The notes: a model not told the origin generated them from the sequence alone. DNA of 64,000 nucleotides from Fagopyrum homotropicum (GCA_033239125.1 BSWB01000008.1:14476001-14540000), one strand, 5' to 3'; positions 21,426 to 33,709 are shown, numbered from the stretch's first letter. Program-made: numbers and translations.

Positions 21426-23039
21426 TGATAGCATGTATTATTGTCTATATTTTGGGATTGGTTTGAATGTTCTATCTTCATAAATCTGCATGCATGGTTG
21501 TATATTCTTGATGATTATGTCGTTTTGTTTACCTTTGCAAGAATCGAGGTCTACACCTAGCTTTGTTGTAATTGTAGGGAAAATGACACCTTTTGGAGCG
21601 ATATGGAGCCAAGGGATTTAAGAAGTCATTGGAGCTACATTATGGAGCATTGAGGAGCTACAAGGAAGGCATAGGAACCATGAAAGTTGGATAGAAATTC
21701 AATATTGGACTAGTTTTGAGAGATTTGTAAGTAACTGAAGATCATCTCGGTTGACTACAAGATCATCTCGACCGAGATGAATCGATGGGTCTGGATCAAG
21801 ACGCACGGCCCATGACCCATGAGATCTTTTATTTTTGGCAAGTGATTTTCCTATAAGTTTGGAGATATTTTCTGGATGAAAGTATATCTGGTTAGCTGAT
21901 TATTTTGGGAGATTGAAGATACTCCAAGGAAGAAGGAAGTTGAAGGAAGATAACTTGGAAGTGAAAGTTGAAGGTTTTTTGAAGGAAGTTGTAAGGTTTT
22001 CTTAGGGAATTTTTTATTGTTGTCTTTGGTTTGTTATTGAGGAGCACAGTTTGTTGATTGTTTGGATTGATTGTTTGTTTGATTGAGTGATTATTGAGAC
22101 CTTTGAGTTAAGGTTTTCTTGTTTGCCTATTGATTCTTTATCATATATTTGCTTGTTATTGTCATGATGATTATTGGCTAAATTCTCGTGCGATTCTAGG
22201 GTGATTGGCTGAAAGTTGTGGGAAAGACGATGAAAGAGTGAACCTTTACCTTAGTGGACCCTAAAAGCTCGAGCCGAAACCAAACTTAACCTCACCTCGG
22301 TTGGTTCATAGAACATCTCGGCCGAGATCGATATAAACTAAGCGAGGCGATTGTCCTGATTCGACCTGTCTTGAGTTTAGGTTGTAGTTTGCCAAATCCT
22401 ATCCTTGTTACACCTTTTCTGGTCCATACGCAAGTCTAGGATGAGACTTATCCGGTGATTCCTTTGCTTGTATACCTTTGATGATGAGTGTTAGGTAATA
22501 AAGGTTTATCCTTTATTAGGGTATGAGTGTGCCTTCATACTACCTTTGTGAGTTAGCCTAAGACTTACCTAGTAAAGGTTAGTTCTATCCCCTTGGGTGG
22601 TGTGTTGGTCTGAGATTATAGTTCCTTTCCTTAGTTCCTTGAGACTTATCCGGTGAGAGGATCTTTGGTTTGGGATAGTGAGTAATGAGACTTACCCGGT
22701 GATCTATTCCCTCCTTAGAAATACCTTTCCTTGCAAACCTCAGTTGTGTCCACGTTATCCTTAGAAATCTTGAGTCGAAACCACAACTGGATGTTTTGAC
22801 CTCTAAAATCTGCATTCCCTTATCTGATTATCACATCATCTTCGTTTGTTGCTTTGCTTTGACAACCTGATTTTACCGTACTTGATTTCACCATAGTTCA
22901 TGTGTTCGACCCTGGAGTATTTTCCGTTATTACAATTGATCTGTACACTGCGGGTTCGCATATTGTTTCAGAATTTTATTTTAGGTTATAAATTTAAAGC
23001 TATTTTGTTCACTATTATACACACGTATGAGAGCGAACA
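21426..23039 (+). repeat. solo LTR B, Athila-like, inserted in the LTR of F
   Basis: It runs from TGATAGCATGTATTATTG at 21426 to GAGCGAACA at 23039 (1614 bp). The flanks are TCCAT (21421-21425) and CCCAT (23040-23044), a 5-bp duplication with one later change. It is related to the LTRs of element D (same TATTTTGGG start block, GACTTATCCGGT repeats, CTCGGCCGAG palindromes at 21763-21779 and 22314-22328, and GTACACTGCGGGTTCGC near the end). No internal region remains, which indicates LTR-LTR recombination. Confidence 0.9.
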
Positions 23040-23897
23040 CCCATAAAAACATGTTTAATTATGGGCTGATTTTTGCGGGCTTTTAATTATATTTTTCATC
23101 TCAAGACTATTTTATTTATTTTACAAATAAAATTAAGTCTTCTAATAGGGAAGTTCAAAAATAGATCTTATCTTCTTAGAAGAAGAATTCTATTTTATTT
23201 TTTAAAAAATCTAATCTTTTTAGAAGATGGTTTTCATTTTTATTTCTACAAAATAGATATTATCATTCTAGAAGATAGATCTTATTTTATTATTTTCTTG
23301 GGTTAGATCTTATCTTATTTTAGATGGATCATGAGCTTTTAACTCGTTAGCAAGGCCCGTATCGTCCGCCCATGTAACCCTAGAAGTCGTCCATTTTCCT
23401 ATAAATAGGGAGGTCACCCCTCATTATATTTTATCTTGAATAATAAACGCTTTTGATAAACACGTTGTGTTATCCCCTACGGTGTCTATCGTTGTCGCAT
23501 TGCGGACAGCAACCTGAGTAAGAGACGTCTTGCTTCAACTCGTTGGGACTTGTTTGAGTGTGTTATATTTTCCATTAGTAGAGCAGGGTGCTTCAACTAG
23601 CCACAATCAATCCTCCAAAGTGCTCTAGGATTCTTATAGAATGCTTATAGTGTTTTGGTTGTAGCGGAAGGGTTCTACAAGACTTCGGTGGTTGTGTATT
23701 TGGGTGATCCTCCCGATCGTGGCATATTGTTCGTCTAAGTCGTCACTTAGGGTTCGACCTTGATCTATTTATCTACCGATCCATTCCTCCATCAGATCAT
23801 CTTCTTTCCATATCTCTTTTATTTTGTTGCATTTCTATTGAGTCTTTAGGCGTCAAAAGATCGGGTAAACTACACGGGCGCATACCCCGTATCAAAG

Positions 23898-23910
23898 TGG
23901 TATTAGAGCG
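23898..23910 (+). promoter_or_regulatory. primer-binding site of F, initiator tRNA-Met type
   Basis: TGGTATTAGAGCG, three bases after the LTR end, differs by one base from TGGTATCAGAGC, the common plant primer site complementary to the initiator tRNA-Met 3' end. Confidence 0.8.
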
Positions 23911-24965
23911 AATGGTTAATCGACGCTGCATCTTATCTTTTTTCTTATTCAAAAAATTTTTTTTTTTGCACAAGATTCTACAAAAATAGTCAACTGGAGC
24001 AGCATCCGTCACGGTTAGTTTTCTACCATTCTCGTTATTTACTACTTTCAATATCAATTGAAATTACTTCTCATTGATTTGTGTAGCCGTAAAATAGATT
24101 TCAAAAAAAAATTCTTTCACCCTTGTAGTCTTACCGAAGAAACCCCGGGATATTTGTATTTATTGTCTAGCTTCCGACTCTACTACATCACCGTTGGCAT
24201 CACCTTCCATCGTCGCTTGCTGCAACACCACACTGCATGCAACCACCACCCTCCTCCACTAGTCACCGCCGGCGCAAGGAACCGATCAAGACCGGTTCAA
24301 ATTAAAATAAATCCGAATCAGATCTTACATGAAGCCGCATCGGATTAGGATCAACAATCTAAGTAGCCACCGGTTCACCCTGAACAAACCAGCCGCAACA
24401 ACCACAACCGGTTTGATTGAGCTCGGTTCACCGACCTAGTTCCGTCTCATTTTCTCATGACTTTTGTATTAAAAAAAATTCGATTCGGTTTACAAAAAGA
24501 AAAAAAAAAGAGTTGAAGTTAAAAAAGTTGAATTAAAAAAAAAGATTCGACTAAAGAAAAAAAATAAAGGAAGTCTTTTGTGTTGTCCTTGTTCCATCTT
24601 CAGATTCACAGGTTCAGGTGGAAGATTGTGGGCTTTCTCGGATTATCGGAAGTGAACTCCGCACCTTTCCAAGTCATCTCCCTCATTTCTTATTTTGATC
24701 TTATTTTTGGCTACATTAGTCTATTCTAAGTTCTTGTCTTTTGATTGAGAAGGGGATGAGAGTGGAAAAGCTTGCCTTTGATAGAACTAAACTAGCTATA
24801 AGCCTTTTCCCATTGAGATCAAGGTTTATCCCTATTAAGTTTTGTAGGATCCGAACACAATAACTTGTGGTTTGTTGAAAAGATTTGTTTTGCCAGGAGT
24901 TGGAGAGCCTCCTAAACCGGCTAAGATAAGTGTGGCACGAATAAAAACATGGAAAGAGAGAAAAA
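23911..24965 (+). other. 5' internal region of F, gag lost or unrecognisable
   Basis: Between the primer site and the protease frame I find no capsid or zinc-knuckle coding. 24230-24440 has many CCGGTT tracts and 24465-24570 is A-rich. Gag has probably been deleted or has decayed. Confidence 0.5.
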
Positions 24966-25692
24966 TTGTCAGTAGGTAGTCTAGGTTATTTTTCTAACTT
25001 GGAGAGTTTGTCAATCATAAGCTATTGTTTTGGAAGAGTAACAAGACTCATGCCGAATCCTCAAAAAGACATTATGACAAAATGGGGAGATAAATCCCTC
25101 AATGAAAAAGAATCTCCAAGGATCGAACAAAGGGACAACCTCTTCCACACCAAATGCCTCGTAAAGGATCGATGTTGCAATGTTGTCATCGACAGTGGAA
25201 GCTGTTGCAATATTGGTAGTATTGAAATGGTGGAGAAACTACAACTAGATCAACTAGACCACCCAACTCTATATAAATTGTCTTGGATGCATAAGAGTGG
25301 AAAAGTGTATATCAACAAACAATTTGAGGTTTCTTTCAAAATAGGAAAATACATTGACGCCATCTTATGCGATGTAACCCGGATGTAAATATGTCACATG
25401 ATACTTGGACACCATGGCAACACGATATATACGTTACACATAAGGGAAAGACCAACAAGCATGTGTTTGATTCCAAGGGAAGTCGCTAACGCTCAAACTC
25501 ATGAATCATGAACAAATTGCGGCTGTCCAAAAAGAAGAACAAGAGGTGAACCAAGCCCGACTTATCAAGCGTGATCTTAAGGATGCATGCGCAAATAATG
25601 GGAAAAGACACGGACTGAGATTGAAAAGGAAAGGGTTAGGGAGGAGGTGCAAACAAACCAAGAACCGCAACCCCCTATTCCATCTCCTACTA
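24966..25692 (+). pseudogene. retropepsin-like region of element F, decayed
   Basis: The frame to about 25388 has the chromovirus-style protease pattern: HTKCLVKDRCCNVVIDSGS with catalytic DSG, then SFKIGKYIDAILCDV. A frameshift near 25385 continues as PWQHDIYVTHKGKTNKHVFD and LTLKLMNHEQIAAVQKEE, the family's post-protease segment. The frame is then cut at 25692 by the Tekay-like LTR. Neighbouring frames suggest the coding sequence originally continued across both solo LTRs to 29430. It is inactive. Confidence 0.72.
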
Positions 25693-27605
25693 TAACACCC
25701 CAAATTTTTAGAAGTCGGGGCGCTACGGGTTAGGACCTCACAATAGGTCCTAACCCTAGCGTGACAACAATCTCACCGTATCTTACAACAAGGCACAAAT
25801 AAAAAGGGAAAACCCGAAAAAAATAATATGGAATGGTGTCATGATCACAAAGAAAGACTCTCAGCCGAGTACTACATCAGTACGACAATCAGAAACTACA
25901 AATGCAAACAATATGATAACTAAAATATAGAAACCCCAAAACCCGTCCTATAATGTACGGGGAACCCGACTGACCACTCCGTCCGGATCACTCGGCAATT
26001 ACCTTATCCTGCAAGGAATCTACAACATCGGATCAAACCGTTAATTAACACCTACATATCTGAAGAACTACAATAGAAAATACACATCATTGTGGAAATG
26101 AAACACGCATCATGCTTACACATAAGTCCATTTATTATCTTGCATTAAGTTATTCACTTCTATTTCAACTTATTGTGTGGCACGTGAATCTCCCGAACCT
26201 CGCCTTTGTCCCCGTATACAACCAGGATTGGATCTGATGCACCTCACCATATACATGTATGGGCTAGTTGCATAGAACCTCTCAGTCTCATGTCAGAGTT
26301 GGGCAGTAATACCGCCGCCCGTTGTACATACACTTGGGCCAAATTAACAACAACATCGTCTTACTCAAGTTATAATTATCAAACACACAATTCACACACC
26401 ACCATCATAACTTAAGCCAATACATATAAAGCCATCTAAGTAAGCCCAAAGGGCTTATCTGTATCAAGACAAGTCCAACTAATCAACCACTTTCGATCCC
26501 GTAGGAATAAACTCAGCCGCTTGATAATAATGAAATGTGGATCAATACTCTATCCATCTTCTAGAAGTTTCCAACTTCTAGATCAACAACGACTAACACG
26601 AGTCTAACCCAACAACTTTCCAACATTCTAAAACCATCATAATCTAACCTTTTCATAATTAGGTCCGAAAATTGCACCACCACAGTTTTCCTACGCTTAC
26701 ATATATCAACATCATCCCTCCTACTTCTAAACCACTAGTTGGGATTTCCTATAATTATGCTAGGTTCCACAATATTGTGTCAATTACAACCTATCAAAGC
26801 CTTAGACAAAAAGGATGAGTCTATGTACTACTACTTGGCACTCTCTAGAGGAATCACGCGACCGCAAAAGAAAAGAGGTGTGACCGCGGAAGAAAAGTGT
26901 TGGCGCGAACGAGGTGGGAGGAAGGCGTGACCGTGGGGAGGAAAGACCAGCGCGACCGCGGCGACAGATAGGGGCGGTCGCGGGATGCAAAACTGTGTTG
27001 TTGTTTTGGTTTCCGACTTCGTTTGAAAACACAGTGTCTTCGCTTGGATTCTCTCGATCTTCTGGTTATTGGTTACGCGATAGGAAATAAGGTAAAGAAT
27101 ATTATGTACACACACACAGAAGGATGAGAAGGTAGTGGTAGTTACCATCGTTGTTGCTTAGTTGTTTGACTAAGTAGATGCAGAGGAATCAAGGGCGAAA
27201 GGGGAAAGGGCGAAGATTGATGGCCGCTACTCGTCTGTCGATGAAGAGGAATAAGGTTGATGTCAATGAGAGAAGGTGAAGGAAGGAAAAGATGAAGAAG
27301 AGAGTTACGTGAAAGAGGAAAAAGGAGACGAATGCTAGGGTTTTGTTAGGATAAGAAAGGAGGGCAATTACACAACTAGGGAAGAAAAGAAATCGGACTA
27401 TCCCTGAAAGGAAGGAATCCCGACGGTTACAAAAAAGAATAGGGTGTGATTTGCTGTCTCACCGCGACCGCGGGTCGAAAGAGGCGCGGCCGCGGGATAC
27501 ATGCATGATAGCGTCGGCAGCCTACAGCAGCTTCTTCCCAGCTTAGCCGATGTGGTTCCACTCTTCAAGTCTCGGATCGTCGGAATAAAAATTTCGGTTG
27601 TTACA
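25693..27605. repeat. solo LTR, Tekay-like chromovirus type
   Basis: It begins TAACACCCCAAATTTTT and ends TTTCGGTTGTTACA, the terminal pattern of Tekay/Del-type LTRs. ACTA lies on both sides (25689-25692 and 27606-27609), consistent with an eroded duplication; the leading TG is not visible, so the exact start is uncertain by two bases. The interior has two GC-rich clusters of CGCGACCGCGG and GCGGTCGCGGG motifs (26855-26985 and 27462-27500). No internal coding region belongs to it. Orientation is not established. Confidence 0.75.
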
Positions 27606-27658
27606 ACTAAAACCCCTACTTGTAGTCCATATTCGTCACCATCAAACATCAAAGTTAT

Positions 27659-29188
27659 TGTTAGCATGAAATATGACGATATTTTAGGCACTTGTTTTAG
27701 ATGTTTTTCCCTCTTTATAGTGTTCTTAGATATGTGTTTGACACAATTGTGAGCTAGTTCACCCACTTTGTCGATATAGAGATCTACACTAGCTTCTTTG
27801 TGTTTTTAGGTAAATAAAGCTTGGATCGGAGCGAAAACTCCGGTTGTTACAACTAAGGAAGGAGCATGGATGGAAGATTGCACGAAACAAAGGCAAAGAA
27901 AGAAGAAAAGCTACTCTGCGCCCTGAATTACGGTCGTGAAGAAGTCCACGCTCTAAACCACGGCCGTGGATTTGACATCATGAACGTGGACTTGAGTTTT
28001 GAGCACTCCAGAGAGTTACACGGTCTAAAGTACGGTCGTGGAAATTTTATGGCACCGTAATCTGATTCCACGCCCTAAACCACGGTCGTGGAAAGTCCGT
28101 GATTTTGGCAATTTTGTGACGTGTCATATTTTTCCACGTCATCCACGTCATTGGGCTTTTTCGTAACCCTACCTCTCCATATAAAAAGGCTAGAGAAGAG
28201 AGTTTTGAGGATCCTCGCTTACGCTTACTTTTGCGTACATTTAACCCCGTTTCTTTGTGACTTCTCTAGATCTTTGTGAGGTTTATGTTCCTATTCTTCT
28301 AGATTAATAAACATAATATCCTTGTGTTTGAATTTCGAGATTGATTTTGAGTTTTATTTGAGTTTTCGAAGGTTTTCATCTTTTATTCTTCTTAATTTGA
28401 TTATTGATATCATAATGATGATTGTTGGCTAAAACCCTTTAGCAATTCTAAGGTGAAGGGTTGATAGTTGTGGCTTAGATAATGATAGATCGATCGTAAC
28501 TTGATTGGACCCTGAGAGTTAGAGGACTATCGTGGACACCCTAAATTACGGCCTGTTCTTAGGTTTCCACGGCCGTGGTTCTCAAGATCTACTTGTGATT
28601 TACCATGGTTTACGAACTTTGCTTTTGATTTGATCCAAAGTTAAAGATTAGCTTTAACCTAGCCTTGGCTTGCCCTTCTTAGGTAGTAGTGAGACTCAAC
28701 ATCCTCTATTTCGGTTTTGAGTGTCACAACCTTAACCGTTTGAGTTTATCTTGATCTTTGGGTTACAAGTTTGGGTATTTGAGATTAATTCTTACCTTTA
28801 GATCATTTCTATGCTGCAGCCTCAACAATCTTTATAGAGAGAGAATTTTGGGTAGACATATAGGGTTATGGAACTTCACCGTACATTACCTTACTTTAGT
28901 ATACCTTTGCATTTCTCAACTCTGTCCTTATATATATAGTATATCTTGAATCGATTGCCACAATTTGATACATGGATCTTTAGGGTTGTTGTTTTCCCCA
29001 ATATTTGCAAAGCTTCTACATTCTTACTTGCTCGATTGCTTGAAACTGATTTTGTTTCACCAATTCCCTGAGATCGATACTCTGGAATACTTGCTAATCT
29101 ACGCCGATCCGTACACTGCGGGTTCGCTTGCTCTTACTCTAGTTTTATAAATTTAAAACTTATTTTCACGCACGTTTTAGGGCGAACA
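27659..29188 (+). repeat. solo LTR A2, same family as element A
   Basis: It runs from TGTTAGCATGAAATATG at 27659 to GGCGAACA at 29188 (1530 bp) and is flanked by the exact 5-bp duplication GTTAT (27654-27658 and 29189-29193). It aligns along its length with the LTR at 8966-10655, including a TATATAAAAAG box near 28181, the CCACGGCCGTGG palindrome at 27959-27970 and a second cluster near 28545-28600. It is a solo LTR left by recombination between two LTRs. Confidence 0.95.
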
Positions 29189-29193
29189 GTTAT

Positions 29194-30250
29194 TGGGGTT
29201 ACAACAATCCCAACAAGGAGTGATTCTACGCCGTTTATCTCTAAACTAAATGAACTTGTTTATGATGATAAGGATCTAGTTAGAAACGAATCACATGAAT
29301 TAAATGCCAAAGTGAATGATGAGCATATAATACATGATGATTTAATTGTTGAAAAGATTATTAAAATATATTGTGATCATATAGTGCCTTTTGTCGACGT
29401 TAGAGAACCTTTTAGGGTGCATGTTGATCCTACTTGCCCTTGTTAATGAGCACATTTATGATGTCAAACTTCTTGTTGTACATACTAACTTTTTGAAGTT
29501 TAATACTATGAATTCGTTTTCCTCCAAGTATATCATTCTCATGACATATGTTTATAAGTATGCTAATTTTATCATGCCTATTACTATGAATGTTGAGCCT
29601 ATTATCATGTTCATAAACTTGATATAGGAAATTCTCTTATTAGTTTTGATAATATTGATCTTAATACACCTCATGTCATACATGCTGAATTTTTTGGATG
29701 TATAGCTGAATTTTTGGATCCTATTGATCACGTCGATAAAGACACCGATTCTAGGATGCTAAATGACAATCTTCATCCTACTTGTGTTGAATTGATTTCA
29801 TCTCTCGATAATCATATTGACCATCATTTACCTCTCGAATTACATGATGGTTTATTTGAGGATAATGGTGCAATTATTGTTCTAGTTGAGCATGATAATC
29901 CTCTTAAGTATGAAGAAGAGTGTGCTAAATTTTACGAACCTTCACATGTAAATCTCGCCTTAGTTATGGTGCCTATTTGATTTAATTGTTCCATGACTAA
30001 AGGTCTTATTTATCTTGTGATGGAAAGAACCTTATTATATACGAGAAGCTTGGTTAAAGAGAAAGTCGAGAATATTAAGAACAACGGTCCTATGATTCAC
30101 TATCTTTCTTTATTTCTAAAGATGTCTTGTCTTTTGTTTCATGTTAATAGGAAGTTTCATAATGTGGAGATACCTCACTTTAAAAGTATGATTCTTTTCC
30201 TATTAATATTTTCCTTCTTATTATTAAGGCTTCATGATTGTCTTTCATAC
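29194..30250 (+). pseudogene. acidic unknown coding remnant of element F
   Basis: Directly after the A2 duplication a frame reads FISKLNELVYDDKDLV and on to a stop near 29436. It is in register with the frame left of the two solo LTRs, so the same F protein probably extended here. Later pieces (29400-29627, 29714-29980, 29993-30283) are Asp/Glu/His-rich and broken by stops and shifts; one contains DNHIDHHLPLELHDGLFEDN. I do not recognise a domain. No RT, RNase H or integrase motif is present, so F may have been a non-autonomous derivative or has lost pol. Confidence 0.5.
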
Positions 30251-30956
30251 CATTTGGAGGATCATAGGATATGGCATCCTTAATGGAGTTCGCAAATATT
30301 GTCCCGCCTCCTCGACCAAATGGTTTACGGCAATGTTTGGTGCATCATGTCTTTAGTTGAAATGGAGAAAAGCAATAACATATTTATGCAAAAACATATC
30401 ATTATCAATAAAATGTAAGGTAATGTCCACGTAAAAATATTTTTGCGATTGTGTACTCCAAATATCACTACAAATAGATACTTGATGAAAAAACATGTCA
30501 AAATCGAAAGAATTTTATTTGTTTCTTTTGTAGTTAAGATTTGGAAACTAATTTGGAAACGATTTTGCGAGAAGTTGGTTATTTAGAAGGTGTAAGATAT
30601 TTAGTGTTATATCCTCGAACGTCTTTATATTCACAATAAGAAAATGAAAATGCATGAGAACATATCTTATCGGCTAATCCTAAACTTTCTTCATTATGGT
30701 TATACATAAATAGAGGAAATTGAGAAGAAGAAGAAGAAGAAGAAGAAGATGCAAACCCGTGGGACAACTATGATTGTCCCTGTGATATCCCTATCTTTCT
30801 GGGATGGATTTTTTGCATGTGTGTTTGCAAAGTCCCGTAGTTGTCCTCCACCTTCCACTTGTACACCTTTGAATTATAGTTGCATGAAACTTTACAATAA
30901 TCTTTCACCGGCGCCCCCTTCTTATAATGCTTCGTAAAAATGTCGGATGTAAGCAT
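30250..30956 (-). pseudogene. hAT transposase N-terminal pseudogene
   Basis: On the minus strand the frame starting near 30956 carries a BED-type zinc-finger region (VSCNYNSKVYKWKVEDNYGT, then HMQKIHPRKIG). The second Cys of the C-x2-C pair is changed. TAG near 30768 replaces a Gln codon; a run of Ser codons (30724-30750) follows. Further on are SICSDIWS and IDNDMFLHKYVIAF, the conserved middle block of plant hAT transposases. The dimerisation C-terminus is absent. It would have cut and pasted hAT DNA; this copy is dead. Confidence 0.8.
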
Positions 30957-31259
30957 TTTCGGTTTGAGTTCTTGTGGTTGTGATATTTCTCTATTTTTGG
31001 GATTGTTGGGAATTTGGGCTTCACTTTTTGGGTGCTAGAGAAGAATTGAAAAGGAATGTTATCACTCGGGTTTGCCATTGCAAGAGTCGAGAGATGAATT
31101 CGAGAAAGACGAGAAATAAAAACTTGTAAATGAGAATTTAGTAGAGAGTAGATAATGTAGGAATATGGTGTGGGATAAAATGGAAGAGGAGTTGTGTATT
31201 TATAGATTTTAAGGAAAGGTTTTGTTTTAGAAAAACAGACACATAATTTTTATTTTTTT

Positions 31260-31586
31260 AAAAAATTTTTAAAACAAATATAACCCACTATGCAACGGCT
31301 AGTAGCTATTGCAGAAGTGGGACCCAACCAAACGCCTCCTTAAAAGAGTTGTTGGCGGGCTGGAAAAGAGCCGTTGCAAAACGGATCTTTGCGGACCAAA
31401 CCGGCGGTTAAGCGTTGGTTTGGTCCCATTTAAATTAAAAAAAAATAAAAAAATTAATCAAACCGTCGGTTTAGTTTTTTTCCTAAACCTAATCCATACA
31501 ATGCCGTAAACATAAACCGTCAAACCTAAACCGCCGGTTTAAAATTGTCGGTTGGACGGTTTAGGTCTAACCGGACCCAACACTAC
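31260..31586. repeat. hAT terminus with subterminal repeats
   Basis: Several AAACCGSCGGTTT-type palindromes (around 31397, 31463 and 31529) crowd toward an end whose complement reads TAGTGTTGGGTCCGG, a typical hAT terminus. It lies upstream of the minus-strand transposase remnant, so it is probably the 5' end of the same element. I did not find the other terminus or a target duplication. Confidence 0.65.
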
Positions 31587-31917
31587 TCCGTGATAGGCCG
31601 ATAACGTTAACATGATTTTTGTAATGAAAAATGGAAAAAGAGGACTCTGAGGGAATGGGAAAATATGAAGCCAGATTCAAGGGAGGATTACATCAGATTC
31701 AACTACTGAGGTTGAATAGGAAGAAAATGAAAACCCAAAAATATCTCCTCAAGTACACGCAGCACGCGCCACCCTCATTCATCACAATAAGCCAAAGGGG
31801 AGAAAACCCTAAATGTAAAATCCCTGCAATCCCTAGCAATCTACAGCCTCAATCGATCGAAAACCATGGGAAGCTTTCAAGTCACAGTATCATCACAAGA
31901 AATCAAGTCACTACTTC
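31587..31917 (+). pseudogene. possible 5' end of a host gene cut by element C
   Basis: A leader-like stretch with AAACCCTAAATG is followed by ATG at 31866 in a good plant context (AACCATGGG). The frame MGSFQVTVSSQEIKSLL runs 17 codons and stops only because element C begins at 31918. I do not recognise the protein. It may be the first codons of a gene whose remainder lies beyond the window, or a chance ATG. The duplication next to the LTR would be ACTTC (31913-31917). Confidence 0.35.
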
Positions 31918-33709
31918 TGATAACGTGATTTATGACGTTAGTATAGGCATACATCTAGATATTTTTTCCCATTATTCATGCACGGTTTGGCACTAGTTCA
32001 CGACGTTTACACTCATTTCGTGCATATTTCTAGAAAAGACGTCTACACGAGCTTTTGTCGGTTTTGAAGGTATTTCGGGGATCTTTTGGACATTAATCGA
32101 TACATTCGAGGGTCAAGCCTCATGGTAGTACACATCCAAGGCTTTGAAGGAACATAATTGGAGCAATGAAGGACACAAAGACCCTTATTGGTGCAAGCAA
32201 TGGAGCAAATCATGGCTAGATGATCATAACAAGTCTCTGTTGAAGAAAATCGGACCAACACTCAGGAAAATCGGCCGATTTATTTGACTGGGTCGATTTT
32301 TGGCCTTTGACAGCTTAAGTCACGTGTCCCACGATCTCTTTGTCCGGATTTGCTCTTGGTGGAGAATATAAGTGGTCCTGCAAGCTGTTGTTGAGCATTC
32401 TCTCCCTCTCCCACATCCTCTAGCATCTTCCCAAAGACTCTTCCAATTGGGAGCTCTCTTCAAGACACCCTTGTGGGTGTTCTTGAGGGAGATTAGTGTA
32501 GATTTCAATTTTGTAGTGAGATTTGAGTGATTTTTGTTAAGAAGCTTGTTGAAGGTTGTAAGATATGACTTGGAGCTACATTTGGTGTGTTGAAAGACTT
32601 GTTTTGAGCTCAAATCCAGCTAAGTTTCATTGCTTTCATTTCCTTACTTCATCTTCTTGCTATGGATTCCATGTATGCTTGTATGATGATTTTAGATCTT
32701 GAAATGCATGTTGTTGGCTAGTTTATTGTGATTCTGGAGTGATAGATTGATGGTTATAGCTTGGGTGATGATAGAATGGACTTATATGTTAGTTTAGGAT
32801 GATTTGTATGCACGAAACCTAACTCAGACATAAAAATCGGCCTGTTCTTCAGGCAAATCGGCCGATTTTTGCTATGATCCACCCGATTTTTCCTTCTGTT
32901 GCTCTTTAATTGATGAATCTGTATGTTAGGATGTTAGATTGTTGAAATCCTAGTGTTTGTTGAGCATAATATAGCTTAGGGTGACCTAATGCTAGCAAAC
33001 TAAGTGAGGAAAGAGACCTACCCGGTGATTTCCGATCTTAGATACCAAAGATGATGAACTCTAGGTAGTAGTGAGCCTCATAAGCCGCTATTGGACTGAG
33101 TGTGCTAGTATTGTTGCTTGAGACTTACCTTTTCCGAGACTTACCCGGTAAGGAGAGGTTTGCCCCTTAAGTAGTGTCCGGTTTGTGTAGAATTCCCAAC
33201 TTTACCTCCTTGAGACTTACCCGGTAATAGGAGTTTGGTGCGGGATTAGTGAAGCATGAGACTTACCCGGTAATTGCTTCCATTAGAGAAACACCCTTTC
33301 CCAACACCGCAGCTTTATCCTTAGAATCTTTAGAAGCTTGAGTCCAATGCCATAACCGGGAATCTTGATCTCTAGAATCCATTTATCTTACCTCTTATCT
33401 CCTATCTTGCATTCGTGTGTTTGTTTGCTTGTTTGATTTGCATATTTTGTGATCCTTGTTTGATCACCCCAAAAACCAACCAAAAATATTGTGTTTTGCA
33501 CCTTCTTTATTCCTCATCTCATCTTAGTTTAGATTTGCACTATCTTTGATCATTGAATGACTTGATTTCGCCTCAGTCCTTGTGTTCGACCTCGGAATAC
33601 TTTCCTTCCTACATAACGATCCGTACACTGCGGGTTTCGCTAGGAGTTAGGAGAAATATATCGAGTATAAATTTTAAGGCTTTTTGCGCATCTATTCCTA
33701 GACATAACA
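31918..33709 (+). repeat. 5' LTR of element C
   Basis: It runs from TGATAACGTGATTTATGACG to CTAGACATAACA (1792 bp). It is related to the E LTRs in the start block, the ACACTGCGGGTTTCGCTAGG block and the repeated CTTACCCGGTAA motif (33012-33275). The AAATCGGCCGATTT palindromes lie at 32268-32281 and 32855-32868. A TATA-like ATATAAG lies near 32366. Confidence 0.93.

Larger units (their letters stand above)
20226..23894 (+). repeat. 5' LTR of degenerate retrotransposon F, split by solo LTR B
   Basis: The LTR starts TGATACGGGG at 20226 and ends CCCCGTATCA at 23885-23894, a perfect 10-bp inverted terminal repeat. It is followed by an initiator-tRNA-Met-type primer site. Removing solo LTR B and one duplication leaves about 2.05 kb. 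The U3 side contains a 24-bp degenerate tandem repeat. Plain readings of the two LTR parts join at CCAT across B. Confidence 0.82.

Noticed and set aside
30724..30750. GAA-type microsatellite as a separate feature
   Set aside because: It is a short Ser-codon run inside the hAT transposase remnant, in frame with its neighbours.
31631..31996. 121-codon plus-strand frame
   Set aside because: It runs across the LTR boundary of C at 31918 and has no recognisable domain; the frame starting at 31866 is the more credible one.
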